Shown here piece by piece: positions 22,901 to 32,734 of a stretch of 64,000 nt of DNA; positions within the stretch are counted from its first letter, which is position 1; the number at the start of each line of letters is the position of its first letter. A program made the position numbers and the translations under genes. The notes beneath the pieces were generated by a model. It made no database searches, was not told the origin of the DNA, and saw only the letters and a program-made list of their open reading frames with translations. Origin of the DNA: Mimachlamys varia (lineage: Eukaryota; Mollusca; Bivalvia; Pectinida; Pectinidae); NCBI GenBank assembly GCA_947623455.1, contig OX392541.1, positions 4,974,701 through 5,038,700 of the forward strand. Direction: 5' to 3'.

Positions 22901-23793
22901 GCTAAGAAAATGTTTATGCTTCGACTTTTTCATACATATTTTGGAATTTTTCAAGGCACTAAAGGTTTTGTATCAGATGTCTGGAGCATTATCCATAAAT
23001 ATGATTTGTATGATGTAGTAGCGACGTTCTTACAAAAAGGATCGTTCCCCTCTAAACAATCATGGAAACGTCTAACGAGAAGTGTTCTCATGCATAAGTA
23101 CACTTCTGACTGGAGGCAGCGTTTACTGCTCAACAGAGACTTTTCTAGATTTAGTTTTCTGCAAAACGAAATCAGTCTTTCTTTTATATGGCATATATCT
23201 AAACGTTTTCCTCATTTTTGTAGATCTTTTACTAATGTTGCCAAACTTTGGATAATTTCTCCGATGTGTGAATTAGCTTGTGCTCAATGTAATGTACTTG
23301 TAGACGATGCAGTTGCTCATTGTATCTTGGACTGCTCAAGCGATGATATGCTATCCCTACGCAATGACGTCTTTTCCAAAATTGTCAACGACTACCCTGT
23401 CCATGTTTACGTCGAACTGGACCAGGCGAGTCGGGAATTTCAAATAGCCACTTTTCTTGGATCCCCTCCTGAGCCTCTCCGAGACATATTTGGAGATGAC
23501 GTCGATCTCTTCTTGTCATTTGTACGAGATTGTTGCATTTTTGCAGACAAAGCTGCTGCGCTTACCTTCCAGTAGTGCGTGAGGTCTTGTAAACATGTTT
23601 TTGTATTATCCTGGTTGAAGTCATTGCAGTTATAATATTGTAAGATTGCATCATTCAACCAGCTTATCTTCTTTAGTCATTATTCTTAATTTTGTACCCG
23701 CATAAATGTCCTTATATCTTATGTTTATGTAATGTATGTATTTCATAAAGCTCTTCATGTTTGGAGGAATAAAGATATGAATGAATGAATGAT
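19860..23793 (+). mobile_element. Non-LTR retrotransposon, possibly full-length in its ORF
   Basis: The element consists of the ORF at 19919-23575, a 3' UTR of about 200 bp with AATAAA at 23768-23773, and a terminal (ATGA)n tract at 23777-23793. Short tandem tails of this kind are usual for CR1/L2-like elements. The left border is a guess, because no target-site duplication was recognised. Confidence 0.75.
19919..23575 (+). CDS. LINE ORF2-like polyprotein: endonuclease plus reverse transcriptase, uninterrupted
   Basis: A single frame of 1218 codons. Met59 (MSSIRIMSWNVTG) directly precedes the endonuclease fold and may be the true start. The apurinic-type endonuclease (residues 60-310) shows MSWNVTG, VIVMGDFNARLHGS, LIDHVIIN and SNHRPL. 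The reverse transcriptase (about 570-850) shows GKAAGYDHI, NSYRAISLLPVVLKVFEKLL, QNGFQKN, FLDAAKAFD (box A catalytic Asp), GTRQGSIISPWLY and QADDITLL (box C), where Gln replaces the usual Tyr or Phe before ADD; both Asp residues are kept. A C-terminal CAQC...HCILDC zinc-knuckle-like motif follows. The enzyme would nick target DNA and prime reverse transcription from the nick. I see no separate ORF1. Clade: a CR1/Jockey-type relative, not settled. Confidence 0.93.
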   Translation: MYVISPKRKKKTSGRGVFDAGNGFPITGFMVMIMSQITMVRSNRLAVLLLFLQFFLLGMSSIRIMSWNVTGIMSAASHLHEALNRERVDICGIAEHWLFEENLHLFKSIHQNYNSVAIADFSLHPLADHRSRKGGVALMWHKKLDDRVSIVDSDDDRIAIIKVVLDDETFHVLQVYLPTSRYGTVLFNEYIQKLDELCTTFSLYGSVIVMGDFNARLHGSRIPCYQDQRGSLLQNCLDRLQLFALSTSNLCKGPLHSYVHSEDGPSSLIDHVIINASKLDLVSECSILVGDYLDVSNHRPLLCELVFPDSVPSEKVCDKHSRISFKWIAAGASKNVDNYRDDLSARIKETSLDTVLNLDTKDEVDKYTRELVTCLLKSSESTLPNRKFCKFLKPDWNNKLKDLHRNMWNCRMIWISQGRPRNIDSLAFRNYKDAKRLFRNRHRQVSEDHIVDLNDEIESCVDVNQKTFWSLVRKRCTNTSGSVGAEMKFNDEMIRDPARLALNWGKYFADIYSESSSDDFDAQFKYSIDESVNGILSNHDAENDFFDNFSLDEVKGICKTLPVGKAAGYDHIVYEHLIYANDTFYNCICVLFNAFHRLEYVPPLLTKGLICTLYKGHNKSKSDPNSYRAISLLPVVLKVFEKLLLIRLDSTNIFKINPLQNGFQKNVSSTMTSYLVHESVSYACDNESKLFACFLDAAKAFDCVWHFGLFFKLAIIGFNSKYIHIIASLYENMFSAVLHQGFVSDWFKVCQGTRQGSIISPWLYTVFINDLLNDLCAAEYSFIIQDVNVTCPTQADDITLLSLCKRGLDNLMDICYTYSCTWRFKYNASKSAVIVFNESKNTFSKATRSWFLGNETVSETDGTKHVGILLNKYKPGCPDINETVNRLRSQCFALLHCNLFGSGLNPITGTKLYKFIILPRSLFGCELWFSVTETDLSRIETVHHLCAKLIQSFPRRTRSDIALSMLGLTSIHLEVELTKLRFFAALCRLNAQFTAKKMFMLRLFHTYFGIFQGTKGFVSDVWSIIHKYDLYDVVATFLQKGSFPSKQSWKRLTRSVLMHKYTSDWRQRLLLNRDFSRFSFLQNEISLSFIWHISKRFPHFCRSFTNVAKLWIISPMCELACAQCNVLVDDAVAHCILDCSSDDMLSLRNDVFSKIVNDYPVHVYVELDQASREFQIATFLGSPPEPLRDIFGDDVDLFLSFVRDCCIFADKAAALTFQ

Positions 23794-23956
23794 TGCTGGC
23801 CTAACCTTAACCAAACTAACCCCAAAGTGGAGCTAGCAAACTTGACAGTCATACTGTGTTTTACCATTTCTAGTTCATTTTTGTTTACAACGCAATTCGG
23901 AAACACACTTGTAAAAATAAGCAAACATTATATCAGAATAGAATGTCTTTATGTAT

Positions 23957-26900
23957 TAACACATAACTACAAATAGGTCATTGGTCCTTACTACAAATAG
24001 GTCATTAGTCATTACTACAAATAGGTCATTGGTCCTTACTACAAATAGGTCATTGGTCCTTACTACAAATAGGTCATTGGTCCTTACTACAAATAGGTCA
24101 TTGGTCCTTACTACAAATAGGTCATTGGTCCTTACTACAAATAGGTCATTAGTCATTACTACAAATAGGTCATTGGTCCTTACTACAAATAGGTCATTAG
24201 TCCTTACTACAAATAGGTCATTAGTTCTTACTACAAATAGATCATTGGTCCTTACTACAAATAGGTCATTGGTCCTTACTACAAATAGGTCATTAGTTCT
24301 TACTACAAATAGATCATTGGTCCTTACTACAAATAGGTCATTAGTCCTTACTTCAAATAGGTCATTAGTCATTACTATAAATAGGTCATTGGTCCTGACT
24401 ACAAATAGGTCATTAGTCATTACTATAAATAGGTCATTAGTTCTTACTACAAATAGGTTATTAGTCCTTACTACAAATAGGTCATTAGTTCTTACTACAA
24501 ATAGGTCATTAGTCCTTACTACAAATAGGTCATTAGTCCTTACTACAAATAGGTCATTAGTTCTTACTACAAATAGGTCATTAGTTCTTACTACAAATAG
24601 GTCATTAGTCCTTACTACAAATAGGTCATTAGTCCTTACTACAAATAGGTCATTAGTCCTTACTACAAATAGGTCATTACTTCTTACTACAAATAGGTCA
24701 TTAGTTCTTACTACAAATAGGTCATTAGTCCTTACTACAAATATGTCATTAGTCCTTACTACAAATAGGTCATTAGTCCTTACTACAAATAGGTCATTAG
24801 TTCTTACTACAAATAGGTCATTAGTTCTTACTACAAATAGGTCATTGGTCCTTACTACAAATAGGTCATTGGTCCTTACTACAAATAGGTCATTAGTTCT
24901 TACTACAAATAGATCATTGGTCCTTACTACAAATAGGTCATTAGTCCTTACTACAAATAGGTCATTAGTTCTTACTACAAATAGATCATTGGTCCTTACT
25001 ACAAATAGGTCATTAGTCCTTACTTCAAATAGGTCATTAGTCATTACTATAAATAGGTCATTGGTCCTGACTACAAATAGGTCATTAGTCATTACTATAA
25101 ATAGGTCATTAGTTCTTACTACAAATAGGTTATTAGTCCTTACTACAAATAGGTCATTAGTTCTTACTACAAATAGGTCATTAGTCCTTACTACAAATAG
25201 GTCATTAGTCCTTACTACAAATATGTCATTAGTTCTTACTACAAATAGGTCATTAGTTCTTACTACAAATAGGTCATTAGTCCTTACTACAAATAGGTCA
25301 TTAGTCCTTACTACAAATAGGTCATTAGTCCTTACTACAAATAGGTCATTAGTTCTTACTACAAATAGGTCATTAGTTCTTACTACAAATAGGTCATTAG
25401 TCCTTACTACAAATATGTCATTAGTCCTTACTACAAATAGGTCATTAGTCCTTGCTACAAATAGGTCATTAGTTCTTACTACAAATAGGTCATTAGTTCT
25501 TACTACAAATAGGTCATTAGTTCTTACTACAAATAGGTCATTAGTCCTTACTACAAATAGGTCATTAGTCCTTACTACAAATAGGTCATTAGTCCTTACT
25601 ACAAATAGGTCATTAGTTCTTACTACAAATAGGTCATTAGTTCTTACTACAAATAGGTCATTAGTCCTTACTACAAATAGGTCATTAGTCCTTACTACAA
25701 ATAGGTCATTAGTCCTTACTACAAATAGGTCATTAGTTCTTACTACAAATAGGTCATTAGTTCTTACTACAAATAGGTCATTAGTCCTTACTACAAATAT
25801 GTCATTAGTCCTTACTACAAATAGGTCATTAGTCCTTACTACAAATAGGTCATTAGTTCTTACTACAAATAGGTCATTAGTTCTTACTACAAATAGGTCA
25901 TTAGTTCTTACTGCAAATATGTCATTAGTCCTTATTACAAATAGGTCATTAGTCCTTACTACAAATAGGTCATTAGTCCTTACTATAAATAGGTCATTAG
26001 TTCTTACTACAAATAGGTCATTAGTCCTTACTACAAATAGGTCATTAGTCCTTACTACAAATAGGTCATTAGTCCTTACTACAAATAAGTCATTAGTCCT
26101 TACTGCAAATAGGTCATTAGTCCTTACTACAAATAGGTCATTAGTCCTTACTACAAATCGGTCATTAGTCCTTACTGCAAATAGGTCATTAGTCCTTACT
26201 ATAAATAGGTCATTAGTCCTTACTACAAATAGGTCATTAGTTCATTACTACAAATAGGTCATTAGTCCTTACTACAAATAGGTCATTAGTCCTTACTAGA
26301 AATAGGTCATTAGTTCTTACTACAAATCGGTCATTAGTCCTTACTACAAATAAGTCATTAGTCATTACTATAAACAGGTCATTAGTTCTTACTACAAATA
26401 GGTCATAAGTCCTACTACAAATAGGTCATAAGTCTTACTATAAATAGGTCTTTCGTTCTACTACAAAGAGGTCATTAGTTCTTACTACAAAGAGGTCATT
26501 AGTTCTTACTACAAATATGTCATTAGTCCTAACTTCAAATAGGTCATTAGTCATTACTACAAATAGGTCATTAGTCCTAACTTCAAATAGGTCATTAGTC
26601 TTTACTATAAATAGGTCATTAGTTCTTACTACAAATATGTCATTAGTCCTTACTTCAAATAGGTCATTAGTCTTTACTACAAATAGGTCATTAGTCCTTA
26701 CTATAAATAGGTTATTAGTCATTACTATAAATAGGTCATTAGTCATTACCACAAATATGTCATTAGTCTTTACTACAAATAGGTCATTAGTCCTTACTAC
26801 AAATAGGTCATTAGTCCTTACTTCAAATAGGTCATTAGTCTTTACTACAAATAGGTCATTAGTCCTTACTATAAATAGGTTATTAGTCATTACTACAAAT

Positions 26901-27130
26901 AGGTCATTGCATGGTCCTTACAACAAATATGTCATTAGTACTTACTATAAATAGGTCATTAGTTCTTACTACAAATAGGTCATTAGTCTTTACTACAAAT
27001 AGGTCATTAGTCCTTACTATAAATAGGTTATTAGTCATTACTACAAATAGGTCATTGCATGGTCCTTACAACAAATATGTCATTAGTACTTACTATAAAT
27101 AGGTCATTAGTCCTTACTACAAATAGGCCA
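23957..27130. repeat. 24-bp tandem satellite array, right copy
   Basis: About 132 units of the same 24-bp repeat as at 1-1059. The left part uses mostly 'ggtcattggtcctt' units and the rest 'ggtcattagt(c/t)ctt' units. A marked cluster of variants (CTTCAAATAGG, then ATTACTATAAATAGG, then GTCCTGACTAC) occurs at 24351 and again at 25023, exactly 672 bp or 28 units later, so a higher-order repeat exists. From about 26404 to 27130 the array matches the end of the left array. Long frames (23981-26257 plus, 23956-25092 minus) are repeat artefacts. Confidence 0.97.
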
Positions 27131-27241
27131 TTTGTCCGAAATGCATTATGATGCAAACAATGTTTACCAAGCTTTTTTATCGTCAAATTGAAGTTTTTTT
27201 TATATAAAAGCATTTGTTGGATATTTAATCAGACTGGATAG

Positions 27242-29188
27242 CTAGCTGGGTGCTGGATTCCGACAATAACAATATGGCTTTACCTCGCTCTCTTGAACAC
27301 AGTGAGATTGGTTGCCGTACCTATTTCTCCGACTTATATGGTCCCACACAACAATTCTTCCATCACTATGTTCGGTAAGTGAACTTTCGAACTTGGCCAG
27401 ACCCGGAATGGTACTTATCATCATACGGTATTGTTTGCTAGCTATATGGGTTGATTTACTATGCCAAAGACTATACCAAGTAAACTGTTTCGATTCTTCA
27501 AATGGGATGAAATTGGATTCAATCTTTTGAGCATTTTCTACGTTGTGTAATGATAATAGCTTACATTGTGGATATTCTGGATTAAACTTTGAGTTAATTT
27601 GTTCGACAATTTTCTCGCCAAACTTGATGAGCTTATGACGAGGAACGTTGGCAGGGGTATATTTATGGCACGGGCAGTATTCCTGTCGGATTCCTGCGTC
27701 CTCACATGTTCGGGCAGCGGGGATTTCCCCAAACAAACTCCTGCCGACTTGTTCAGATTTGGTTGCACTAGACATTGAAAACGTTCCTCTGAGAATGTCC
27801 ACCATTGTAAAGTATGTATCAAAGTGTGACGTCAGCATCTGCGAATTGTGACGCAAGGTTTTCTCTACATCAGGATACTTAGTTTTCAAATATGGCGGCA
27901 GAGCAACAACAAAAATAGGCATCCTCTCCTCCACCCGTCCAATGACAGTGTTCCGAATTTCGTTAAGATTGGAGCCATGGTCACCAAGAAAAATCAGTAT
28001 GGTGTTATTCAAATGTCCATTGTTATTTGACCATTCAAAGAAATCCCTAAACTGATCGTCTGCCAACCCGAGATAGTTAAGGTCATCGTGGGCCAATGCG
28101 GCTACCCATGTTAGAGAAAACTTTCGCTTATTTTTGTACGAAGATAAGAACGATTTTAAGTAATTGATATGAATTTCGTGTTTTGCTTTATTTCCATGAC
28201 AAAACATAAAATCTTTTGTTCTTAAGGTTTTGCTGTAAAACTTTGACGAATATCTATATTTAGGAGATTTAATAAAAGTATTTGTATTATCCATCGCCAT
28301 CGCACAAGGCATAAAGTAATGATCGGTAGGCGGATTTCGAAATCCTTTAGATACTGCATTGAAGGAAGGTGATACCGGTTGTTCTTCAGCGTACATTGTT
28401 ACATAGCCCTTGTCAGAGAAGTTCTTCCAAATGAATGGTATCATATCATCTAGGTATTTACCATGAAACAACGCCTCAGGTTTTTCTTTCTGACCGGAAA
28501 GTAATGACACCAGATTTGGAAAGGTGTTTTCAGCTACTTTTGTGTAACCCTGGAAAAGATGAGCACCTAACGAACGGTCGAGATATTTCAGGGTCTTTGG
28601 TAGCAATCTCTTGGCTGTAAGCTGGGATACAGAATCGATGCCGAAGATCATAACACTGGGACTATCCGGGGTCTCCTCCTTGATTGTTTTGGACTTGAGC
28701 ACGCGTTCACTGTCAGTGTGGAACATGAGTTGTTGGTATACTAGCGATGATTTCTCATCCCTACATGATATCTTGGAGCAGTCACTGGGCACTATAGATT
28801 GTTTGTCAGGTGACGTAAATACTATAGTCTCCTCGTTTACCCTCTGTATAATCTCACGTGTACATGCCAGGTGGCGCCAGCCGGCCTCCCTGACAGCGGT
28901 GATGTTGGTCTGTATCTGTAACTGGGAGTCGAGAGACACCATATCTGGAAATCTATCACATGGCATTTTAATATCGTAGAAATATTGTATAATGCTGCTG
29001 TCGAACGGATCATGTTTAGGCAAGACACACACAGATGATGCTCCCATGCTTGAGTTATTGAGGATGAAACGATCGTGCGGAATATCTTTAAAAAAATCTC
29101 TCCCTTTAATTATCATCACAAGTAACAGAATTGTAAAAAAAAACATTCTAAATACTTTTTTGGGATACATCCTGATATTTGATGCCAT
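27242..29188 (-). CDS. DUF229 family type II membrane protein, copy B
   Basis: An intronless frame of 648 residues on the minus strand, paralogous to 1171-3126. It begins MASNIRM, has a hydrophobic anchor at about residues 12-28 and retains the same motifs: FGIDSVS, TFPN, AHDD and GDHGSN. The 3' flank, including the AT-rich stretch back to the 24-bp array, is shared with copy A. Outside the N-terminus the two proteins differ in one place (YFYDIKMP against YFYEIKMP) plus 21 changes within 94 residues around DDMIPFIW to GNKAKHEIH (nt about 28180-28445), between the nucleophile motif and the second metal-binding motif. Similarity upstream ends near 29136. Both copies look intact and translatable. 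A cell-surface or Golgi hydrolase is plausible from the fold and anchor, but the substrate is unknown. Confidence 0.9.
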   Translation of the reverse strand: MASNIRMYPKKVFRMFFFTILLLVMIIKGRDFFKDIPHDRFILNNSSMGASSVCVLPKHDPFDSSIIQYFYDIKMPCDRFPDMVSLDSQLQIQTNITAVREAGWRHLACTREIIQRVNEETIVFTSPDKQSIVPSDCSKISCRDEKSSLVYQQLMFHTDSERVLKSKTIKEETPDSPSVMIFGIDSVSQLTAKRLLPKTLKYLDRSLGAHLFQGYTKVAENTFPNLVSLLSGQKEKPEALFHGKYLDDMIPFIWKNFSDKGYVTMYAEEQPVSPSFNAVSKGFRNPPTDHYFMPCAMAMDNTNTFIKSPKYRYSSKFYSKTLRTKDFMFCHGNKAKHEIHINYLKSFLSSYKNKRKFSLTWVAALAHDDLNYLGLADDQFRDFFEWSNNNGHLNNTILIFLGDHGSNLNEIRNTVIGRVEERMPIFVVALPPYLKTKYPDVEKTLRHNSQMLTSHFDTYFTMVDILRGTFSMSSATKSEQVGRSLFGEIPAARTCEDAGIRQEYCPCHKYTPANVPRHKLIKFGEKIVEQINSKFNPEYPQCKLLSLHNVENAQKIESNFIPFEESKQFTWYSLWHSKSTHIASKQYRMMISTIPGLAKFESSLTEHSDGRIVVWDHISRRNRYGNQSHCVQESEVKPYCYCRNPAPS

Positions 29189-29223
29189 CGGAACGGTTTA
29201 AGAAACCATGTATCGCTAATTCG

Positions 29224-29351
29224 CACCGCTGGGTTTTCCTACTTCTGTTTGGCCCGTCACACCGCTGGTTTTCTCCACTTTTGTTTGGCCCGACGCACCT
29301 TTGGGTTTCTCCACTTCTGTTTGGCCTGCCGCACCGCTGGGTTTTCTCATC
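29224..29351. repeat. 36-bp minisatellite, about 3.5 copies, at the 5' end of DUF229 copy B
   Basis: Units begin CACCGCTGGG and include 'cttctgtttggcc'; unit starts are spaced 36 bp apart. The array lies 36 bp upstream of the copy B start codon, where similarity to copy A has already been lost. Confidence 0.85.
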
Positions 29352-29509
29352 ATTCATATAATAGTTTTTAAAAGTATGTTATCTGCGAATTAAAACAAAT
29401 CTTATTTAACAACAAATACATTGTTCTATATTACCAACTTCAAATTCAGTCGAAGTATCGAGGAATGTTTAATATCTGTTTATATAACCCCAATGAAACC
29501 GAATGAGAC

Positions 29510-29930
29510 AAAATAAACGCCAATTGGACAGGTTAAAGCTGGTTGATGAAGACTATTGGCAAGTTTTATGGTAACCATCTTGATATCATCGAAAAATATT
29601 CTGTATCTCTGTGTGATATGAAGATAAACATTTTTGAGTTTGATTACAATGTATAAGTGCCTACTTGCTGTGACAATAATGACTCGGTTCTCATTTTGAG
29701 GACTCATGCTTACTTGGATGTGACCAAGATATACATTGCGGGTATCGTTGATGAAGCAGAAAACGCTTACTCTTCCGGAACACCTGGTCCTATTCTCTTG
29801 TACTTTTACGAGTGTCTCCATGCAAGCCTTTCATTTGTTCCTATTTTGCCTCTAGTTTAATCGATTTTGGGTTCGGATTATTGTTTTGGTGACTTTTGAT
29901 ATTCTCTGTTTAATTTTTTGACGATAGTTA
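29510..29930 (-). repeat. Interspersed repeat 'V', copy 2
   Basis: Reverse-complement relative of 17290-17905. It shares 'cttgaatgtgacca'-like and 'cttccggaacacctggtc' sequence (29775-29792) and ends near 'gatattctctg' (29897), which corresponds to the left end of copy 1. The minus frame 29480-29821 is the decayed counterpart of the plus frame in copy 1. Confidence 0.75.
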
Positions 29931-30129
29931 TTGAGACTAACGAACTGTCAGGATGGCCTCCTCTCTTACCTGTGAGATATAGCTTACTTTCCAAGTCATC
30001 AGGTACATGTATTACCCGGGAACCCGCTCAGGAGAGTAAAGGAACGATGAGTGTTACAATTGTTCCAAAACACTTTCATAAAAAATTTAAAAATAATTTC
30101 AGTTCATAAAACGGTACTTTAGTATATCT

Positions 30130-32220
30130 GGAGCTGATATGGTGAGGGAGTACTTTGTGACAGTGACGGTAGTGTATCGGGTGGTGATATGGTGAGGGAG
30201 TACTATGTGAGGGTGACGGTAGTATATCGGGTGGTGATATGGTGAGGGAGTACTATGTGAGAGTGACGGTAGTATATGGGGTGGTGATATGGTGAGGGAG
30301 TACTATGTGAGGGTGACGGTAGTATATGGGGTGGTGATATGGTGAGGGAGTACCATGTGAGGGTGACGGTAGTATATAGGGTGGTGATATGGTGAGGGAG
30401 TACTATGTGAGGGTGACGGTAGTATATCGGGTGGTGATATGGTGAGGGAGTACTAAGTGAGGGTGACGGTAGTATATCGGGTGGTGATATGGTGAGGGAG
30501 TACTATGTAAGGGTGACGGTAGTATATCGGGTGGTGATATGGTGAGGGAGTACTATGTGAGTGTGACGGTAGTATATCGGGTGGTGATATGGTGAGGAAG
30601 TACTATGTGAGTGTCACGGTAGTATATCGGGTGGTGATATGTTGAGGGAGTACTATGTGAGGGTCACGATAGTATATCGGGTGGTGATATGTTGAGGGAG
30701 TACTATGTGAGGGTGACGGTAGTATATGGGGTGGTGATATGGTGAGGGAGTACTATGTGAGTGTGACGGTAGTATATCGGGTGGTGATATGTTGAGGGAG
30801 TACTATGTGAGGGTCACGATAGTATATCGGGTGGTGATATGGTGAGGGAGTACCATGTGAGGGTGACGGTAGTATATGGGGTGGTGATATGTTGAGGGAG
30901 TACTATGTGAGGGTCACGATAGTATATCGGGTGGTGATATGGTGAGGGAGTACTATGAAAAGGTGACGGTAGTATATCGGGTGGTGATATGGTGAGGGAG
31001 TACTATGTGAGGGTGACGGTAGTATATCGGGTGGTGATATGGTGAGGGAGTACTATGTGAGGGTGACGGTAGTATATCGGGTGGTGATATGGTGAGGGAG
31101 TACTAAGTGAGGGTGACGGTAGTATATCGGGTGGTGATATGGTGAGGGAGTACCATGTGAGGGTGACGGTAGTATATGGGGTGGTGATATGGTGAGGGAG
31201 TACTATGTGAGGGTGACGGTAGTATATCGGGTGGTGATATGGTGAGGGAGTACTATGTGAGGGTGACGGTAGTATATCGGGTGGTGATATGGTGAGGGAG
31301 TACTATGTGAGTGTCACGGTAGTATATCGGGTGGTGATATGGTGAGGGAGTACTATGTGAGTGTCACGGTAGTATATCGGGTGGTGATATGGTGAGGGAG
31401 TACTATGTGAGGGTGACGGTAGTATATCGGGTGGTGATATGGTGAGGGAGTACTATGTAAGGGTGACGAGAGTATATCGGGTTGTGATATGGTGAGGGAG
31501 TACTATGTTGGGATGACGGTAGTATATCGGGTTGTGATATGGTGAGGGAGTACTATCTGATGGTGACGGTGGTATATCGGGTTGTGATATGGTGAGGGAG
31601 TACTATGTCGGGATGACGGTAGTATATCGGGTGGTGATATGGTGAGGGAGTACCATGTGAGGGTGACGGTAGTATATGGGGTGGTGATATGGTGAGGGAG
31701 TACTATGTGAGGGTGACGGTTGTATATCGGGTGGTGATATGGTGAGGGAGTACCATGTCAGGGTGACGGTAGTATATCGGGTGGTGATATGGTGAGGGAG
31801 TACCATGTCAGGGTGACGGTAGTATATCGGGTGGTGATATGGTGAGGGAGTACTATGTGTGGGTGACGGTAGTATATCAGGTGGTGTATGTGAGGATGAC
31901 GGTAGTATATCGGATGGTGATATGGTGAGGGAGTACTATCTGATGGTGACGGTAGTATATCGGATGGTGATATGGTGAGGGAGTACCATGTGAGAGTGAC
32001 GGTAGTATATCGGGTGGTGATATGGTGAGGGAGTACCATGTCAGGGTGACGGTAGTATATCGGGTGGTGATATGGTGAGGGAGTACTATGTCAGGGTGAC
32101 GGTAGTATATCGGGTGGTGATATGGTGAGGGAGTACTATGTGAGGGTGACGGTAGTATATCGGGTTGTGATATGGTGAGGGAGTACTATGTTGGGGTGAC
32201 GGTAGTATATCGGATTGTGT
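30130..32220. repeat. 50-bp minisatellite
   Basis: About 41 units of 50 bp with the core GTGGTGATATGGTGAGGGAG followed by TACTATGTGAGGGTGACGG and TAGTATATCGG. Variants (tactaagtga, gttgagggag, gtcacgatag) recur together, which points to multi-unit duplications. One shortened unit lies at about 31880. Minus-strand frames rich in HHITTRYTTVTL are artefacts. Confidence 0.97.
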
Positions 32221-32734
32221 TCTCGGTAGTTAGATTGACACTGTTTCTCATCAATAATCAGCTGCTGAGAATTATTTTCGCTGATAAGATTTAGTTGACA
32301 AATATCGAGATTTAGATAGCGGTTATCAGGCCACCGGGATTTAAACACAACTACAGGTCAGAGTTTATCAAACCTAGTGTTCAAGCAGATTATATCAACA
32401 TAAACTTTGTTTTAAAGACTGTACCCAACATAGGTGCCCAATATAACCATATCCATGTCCCTTTATTGTATTGATCTGACTGAACAAATCCTTCATGTAA
32501 GTAGTGTTCATATGGTGGCTGATTACGGCCATCCCCTGTTTTATCTACTTAATCTCGGGTGGTCGCAGTTAATGAACGTGACAAAGCGACAAGATGACAA
32601 CACGAGATCGACGTAACAGCCACCATACTCCCTAGATATATCAGCATCCGATACTACCGTCATCCACATATACCGCCAGCAAAATCTGTCTAAGAGTTTG
32701 CCATAATTAAATTAATTGTTTTAAAAAGAGGTGT

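Noticed and set aside
23956..26257. Frames of 758 and 378 codons on opposite strands
   Set aside because: Both are readings of the 24-bp satellite. The repeat period is a multiple of three and no domain, start context or non-repeat sequence supports a protein.
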